Below, one piece after another: positions 59,684 through 64,000 of a stretch of 64,000 nucleotides of DNA. The notes under the pieces were generated by a model. That model was not told the origin of the DNA and did no database searches. It saw nothing but the letters and a program-made list of their open reading frames with translations. Made by a program: the position numbers and the translations under genes. Positions within the stretch are counted from its first letter, which is position 1. Each line of letters starts with the position of its first letter. The DNA comes from Notospermus geniculatus (Eukaryota; Nemertea; Pilidiophora; Heteronemertea; Lineidae): contig NMRB01000250.1 in NCBI GenBank assembly GCA_002633025.1, forward strand, positions 109,419 to 173,418, written 5' to 3'.

Positions 59684-61654
59684 TTTGCCAATATTCTGCC
59701 ATCCTGATTGGTCAATGAAGCTATGAACAGGGGTTGCCATGGTAGCGATACATCTGGCAAATCGGCCGTTGTTTCATGTGATAACATTTTAGCTGTGTCT
59801 GCTAAGATAGCGAGCTCTCTTTGAAGAGCAGTGATAGGACAGTGACTGCCTGTGTGTCCTGGGAGCCAGGTTGATCGTCAGTATTATGGGATGCGATCCT
59901 ATCTGCCGAACTTCATCGTAGGATACAAGCGAGGAGCTGTCCATGGAGTTTACCTCTCCAGTGTGAATGACTCTATAGGAGAGATTTCCAGTATTCCAGA
60001 AGTGTTCATGTCATAGTGATGGGTCAGCTCTGTGGTCATTCTGTTGGTTACACTGCTTATGGGCCTTCTGTAACTCGCTCAAGGGGGATTGAGGGATGCC
60101 AGGTGGTACCTGTCAGACCGCAAGTTTAACTCCCCACGAGGGATTCCAGGGAGTCTGCGGAAGGTCTGTAACCAACAGAGCAATCACCATGGTCAGTGTA
60201 TGACAAGAGCCGGCCGGATCTTGCTATAAGTTGTACTTAACGTCCTGTCTTCCACAAGAAACTGCAGCTATGTTCAAAACTTTTCTATGATAGGAGAATT
60301 CTAGGAAAGTCGTTCAAGTTCAGGGATCTCCTGGTTCTTGTGTGTTCAGATGAACGGATTTCCACCGGACATTGTGATATCTTTAATTCTAGTTGCTCAA
60401 ATCTAGAATCGATCTCTTATTTGCTGTTGTATCTGCTGTGTCTAAATTATAGCGAGACCAAGTAACTCCTCTCAGGACAAGTTCCAGAACTAGCTGGCTC
60501 GTCAACTCGTCACTGATTAGGCTACAGGAGTTGAGAACACTGACCGAGCTGGGACTTACTTATTCTGAGAGGATTTAACTTCAGTTGTGATATTCGATTG
60601 ACAGGGCCTAAATATTTGATTGACAGGGCCTATAAGGGTCTGTTCTTCTGCCAGCAAAGCCCGTACAAGGAGGGTCAGGTCTCTTGATGTTGACGCTATG
60701 TCAATCTCCACCATCCATAAACGTAGAATGTAGCTCGTTAAGCAAATGTTTTGTTTGAGAAATGAGAATCGAGGAGATGTTGCACCTAAAATGTGCTCAT
60801 GGAATTACTGGAGTGATGATATAGTAGTTTGGAACTTGACCGGTGTCACTGTGGGGGGGGGGCTGGTACTTGTGTGTTCAGGAGGGTCACTGCAGGAGGT
60901 CATGTAATTTGCTGTCTCATGTCACTTTGTGCAATCATTGTGAATAGATGATTTGATATTTTGTACATAGTCCGAGAAATTTTTTTACAATTTCGGTTCC
61001 GGGGTTTGCATTTCCTCCAGCGGTGCTTTGTTCTGTTTGTGTGGCTTTAAGATACCGTAATTAGAAAATTTCGTAAAATTTCAACAGGGTGGTTAATGAT
61101 GTCATTGAAGATGTTGTAGATGACGTCATGTTGTGTATTTTTCCAGGCTTCAGCAGCTGATTCTACATCATGACATCATATTGAGTGTAGCGTAGTGATC
61201 TGTGCTTGTTATCTCATTGATGAGGAGGGACTGCTCGTCCCACCATTTTGAGCTAATAACTAACGAGATGATCTTTGATGTTTTCCTCTACAGTTGAACT
61301 CTCCTCCTTCAAAACCATGTGACCATCATTAAATCTTTGGCTTGCGCATGAGCAAATGCCAGGACTTTTTCACTGGTTACTTATCCAAATTTTCAGGTTT
61401 TGCTGGGTCAGGTTAGATGAGGCTGAATCAAACTGTATCTAAGATCCGTGATGCAAAATAAATCTTCCCCTCGCAAACAGACCACTTTAATGACCTGATA
61501 ATGTGGCCAGTTCTGTCTCTGCCATGTCATTTTCAAAAAATGCTAAATTTGTTTGGCACACAACTTTAGGTGCCACCTATTGGTAAGCTTTGTAGCAAGT
61601 GCTTGTTATTGCATTTATTTCACAAATGAATAAAAACGTCTTAATTCAATTCAC
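59684..61654 (+). other. SNX16 3' UTR and flank
   Basis: I see no coding exon with splice support. An AATAAA at 61629-61634 is one possible poly(A) signal. The sequence is mostly unique, with GATGACGTCAT near 61120 and a G run near 60851. Confidence 0.45.
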
Positions 61655-61701
61655 ATGAAGGGATTATCAATCACACTGCTGGAAATTGGTACTCTGGGTA
61701 T

Positions 61702-61908
61702 TTGGAGGCCAAGGAATACTATTGCGATGGTTTCGTCCCGATACGGAAACTGGTTGCAGAGGCAAAGATTGCTTTATGCGATGAAGAAAAGAGGGTGGCC
61801 CAGAAAAAAATGTCCTTTCCAGAGGAGGGTTATACTTCGATTTTTACTTGGGCTGGTATTTTAGAATGTTCCTTTATTTTGGTCAAAAGTCAACCTTTCA
61901 TAAGGTAG
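61702..61908 (+). other. Isolated open frame of unknown origin
   Basis: A frame including YYCDGFVPIRKLVAEAKIAL and CDEEKRVAQKKMSFPEEG has protein-like composition with alternating charged and hydrophobic residues. No acceptor or donor pair is convincing and I do not recognise the family. It may be an exon of a downstream gene or a transposon fragment. Confidence 0.25.
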
Positions 61909-62639
61909 CCTTTGGGGAAGGTCTCCTTTCATAAGGTCAACTTTTGAGTTTACGTTTTTAGAACTGACCTTAAGTAATTNATTTCCACATCTGTAGCTCC
62001 ATTTGATATTTAATAAACAAGGGGGGGGGGGGGTCGTTCACAAATGTCCATGACAGACAGAAGTGAGTGGAGCACAGTCTGAAGGTTTTCATACCTAAGG
62101 ACACCAAAAATTATATTCCTGCAAATCTTTTTTTACTTTAATATGTCACATGAGATAAAATATGAAGAGAATGTTTTTGTTTTATTGTACAAAGAGAGAA
62201 TACAAAATACACCTTAAACGAATAGTTGTTGTGTGAAGAATGTCATCTTTTATACAGATCACAGAGGTTTAACATTGTCAGTAGTGAACATCCTGAATAC
62301 CGGTACCTCTAAGCGGGCCATACACGATTAATTTTACTGAACATTTCTGTTGCACAAAGATAGGAGTGTCATGTTAAAAGCAAGGAAAGGCCACCTGGAA
62401 CCTATACAAATGAAATTTAAAAAGAAACTTGGCATTGGGTGTCAACAGGCCTCCAGAAACCCGCCCAAAACAAGACCATGTGACCCATGTTTCCATGAGT
62501 GACGTGACGTCATAGTCCATCCAATACATGCTGCTGCATTGTGACGTCAGTGACGCCATGTAAACATGGGCGCAATTTATGGTACGGTACATAACTATAG
62601 TGGAAAACCCAGAGTAAAACGTGGAGGTCAGGAGCAGAA

Positions 62640-64000
62640 GCATGAAGAAGGAAACCATCCATTAATCTCCTGCGGAGGGAGATTTATCTACCTCTCATGT
62701 GATCATCATGATCCCGTTAATCTCCAGTGGAGGCAGATATGTTTACACCTGACGTGATCATCATGATGTTAATCTCCTGTGCAGGGAGATATGTGTACAT
62801 CTAAGTGATCATCATGATGTTAATCTCCTGTGCAGGGAGATATGTCTTCATCTCATGCGATGCATTACTTCTTTCTTTTAGAAGTCAAGTGCTTTGAAAA
62901 ACCTTTGCTGAGATTTGCATACCTGCTTGGACCTGAAGGCCGGACCCCCCCAATCATCATCATCATGTTAATCTCCTGTGGAGTGAGATATGTCTTCCTC
63001 TCACGTGATCATCATTATGTTAATCTCCTGTGGAAGGAGATATGTCTTCATCTCACGTGATCATCATGTTAATCTCCTGTGGAAGGAGATATGTCTTCCT
63101 CACACGTGATCATCATTATGTTAATCTCCTGTGGAGGGAGATATGTCTTCCTCTCACGTGATTATCATTATGTTAATCTCCTGTGGAAGGAGATATGTCT
63201 TCCTCTCACGTGATCATCCTTCCTCTCACGTGATCATCATTATGTTAATCTCCTGTGGAAGGAGATATGTCTTCCTCTCACGTGATCATCATTATGTTAA
63301 TCTCCTGTGGAAGGAGATATGTCTTCCTCTCACGTGATCATCATTATGTTAATCTCCTGTGGAGGGAGATTTCTCTTCATCTCACGTGATGGCATTACTT
63401 CAGACTTTTAGAAGTAAAGTGCTTTGAAAAACCTTTGCTATGATTTACATACCATTATAATCATTATTACTATTTGGATTAGAATGCCGGACTCCCCTCC
63501 CCCCCTCCCGATCATGGAAAAGGACTCATGACCATCATGATTCTGTTAATCTCCTGTGGAGGGAGATTTGTGTTCATCTAACATGATCATCAGGATTTTG
63601 TAAATCCCCTGTGAAGGGAAACAGACTCGTGATCATTATTCGTTAATCTCCTGTGGAGAGAAATTTGTATTCACCTAACGTGATCATCATCATGCTAATC
63701 TCCTGTGGCGAGAGATATGTCTACCTCACGTGATCATCATTATGTTAATCTCCTGTGGAAGGAGATATGTCTTCCTCTCATGTGATCATCATTATGTTAA
63801 TCTCCTGTGGAAGGAGATATGTCTTCCTCACACGTGATCATCATTATGTTAATCTCCTGTGGAAGGAGATATGTCTTCCTCACACGTGATCATCATTATG
63901 TTAATCTCCTGTGGAGGGAGATATGTCTTCATCTCACATGATCATCATTATGTTAATCTCCTGTGGAAGGAGATATGTCTTCCTCTCACGTGATCATCAT
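62640..64000 (+). repeat. 52-bp minisatellite, about 21 units, running off the window
   Basis: The unit contains TTAATCTCCTGTGGAAGGAGATATG, in which ATCTCCT and AGGAGAT form a hairpin, followed by TCTTCCTCTCACGTGATCATCAT with CACGTG and TGATCA palindromes. Two units are interrupted by a longer segment (62855-62955 and 63385-63520, AAGTGCTTTGAAAAACCTTTGCT), so there is a higher-order structure. Confidence 0.95.

Noticed and set aside
62830-63337. Open frames across the 52-bp array
   Set aside because: Repeat-generated, and 52 is not a multiple of three, so the frames are discontinuous between units.

Overview
This is a stretch of animal nuclear genome: genes split by short introns with GT..AG boundaries, many foldback and inverted-repeat elements, tRNA-derived SINEs, minisatellites and runs of N. 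The gene families are metazoan. The frequency of words such as TAGGCCTA, ACATGTA and ACCGGTA, the compact introns and the strong heterozygosity fit a marine invertebrate. A lancelet-like deuterostome is my best guess, but this is inference. There are no bacterial features, no CRISPR array and no rRNA.

Layout. (1) 1-7122, minus strand: an SLC5-family Na+/solute symporter whose exons join in phase, except that one small exon for a membrane helix cannot be found. (2) 7123-7512: a short divergent intergenic region. (3) 7513-11253, plus strand: DPAGT1, the first enzyme of dolichol-linked N-glycan synthesis, complete in eight exons, with its first exon duplicated in tandem. (4) 11254-16854: convergent 3' regions with minisatellites and hairpin elements. 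(5) 16855 to about 32239, minus strand: an unrecognised single-pass membrane protein with cysteine-rich half-LDLa modules, one full LDLa domain, a transmembrane helix, a roughly 610-residue Ser/Thr/Pro-rich repetitive cytoplasmic tail and a C-terminal PDZ ligand. Two blocks of this gene (20236-23340 and 25738-31530) are each present twice, joined at single N bases. (6) 33147-59683: sorting nexin 16 (SNX16) with a long upstream region, present as two tandem near-copies. Copy 1 (33147-46566) is broken: it lacks the exon with the core of the PX domain and is cut inside exon 5. Copy 2 (46569-59683) is complete. (7) 59684-64000: SNX16 3' region, then a 52-bp minisatellite running off the window.

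The tandem near-copies look like two haplotypes of one locus laid end to end by the assembler: they diverge by a few percent, differ in repeat counts, and carry reciprocal clean transposon insertions. Their comparison is the most informative feature of the window. It gives filled and empty sites for elements of several classes: TTAA piggyBac type, TA mariner type, 8-bp hAT type, a 4-bp AATT element, and long-TSD retrotransposed inserts with a possible ribozyme-like core.

The genes do not form a pathway. DPAGT1 acts in the ER membrane, SNX16 on endosomes, and the other two are predicted plasma-membrane proteins. The least familiar gene is the LDLa/PDZ-tail membrane protein.
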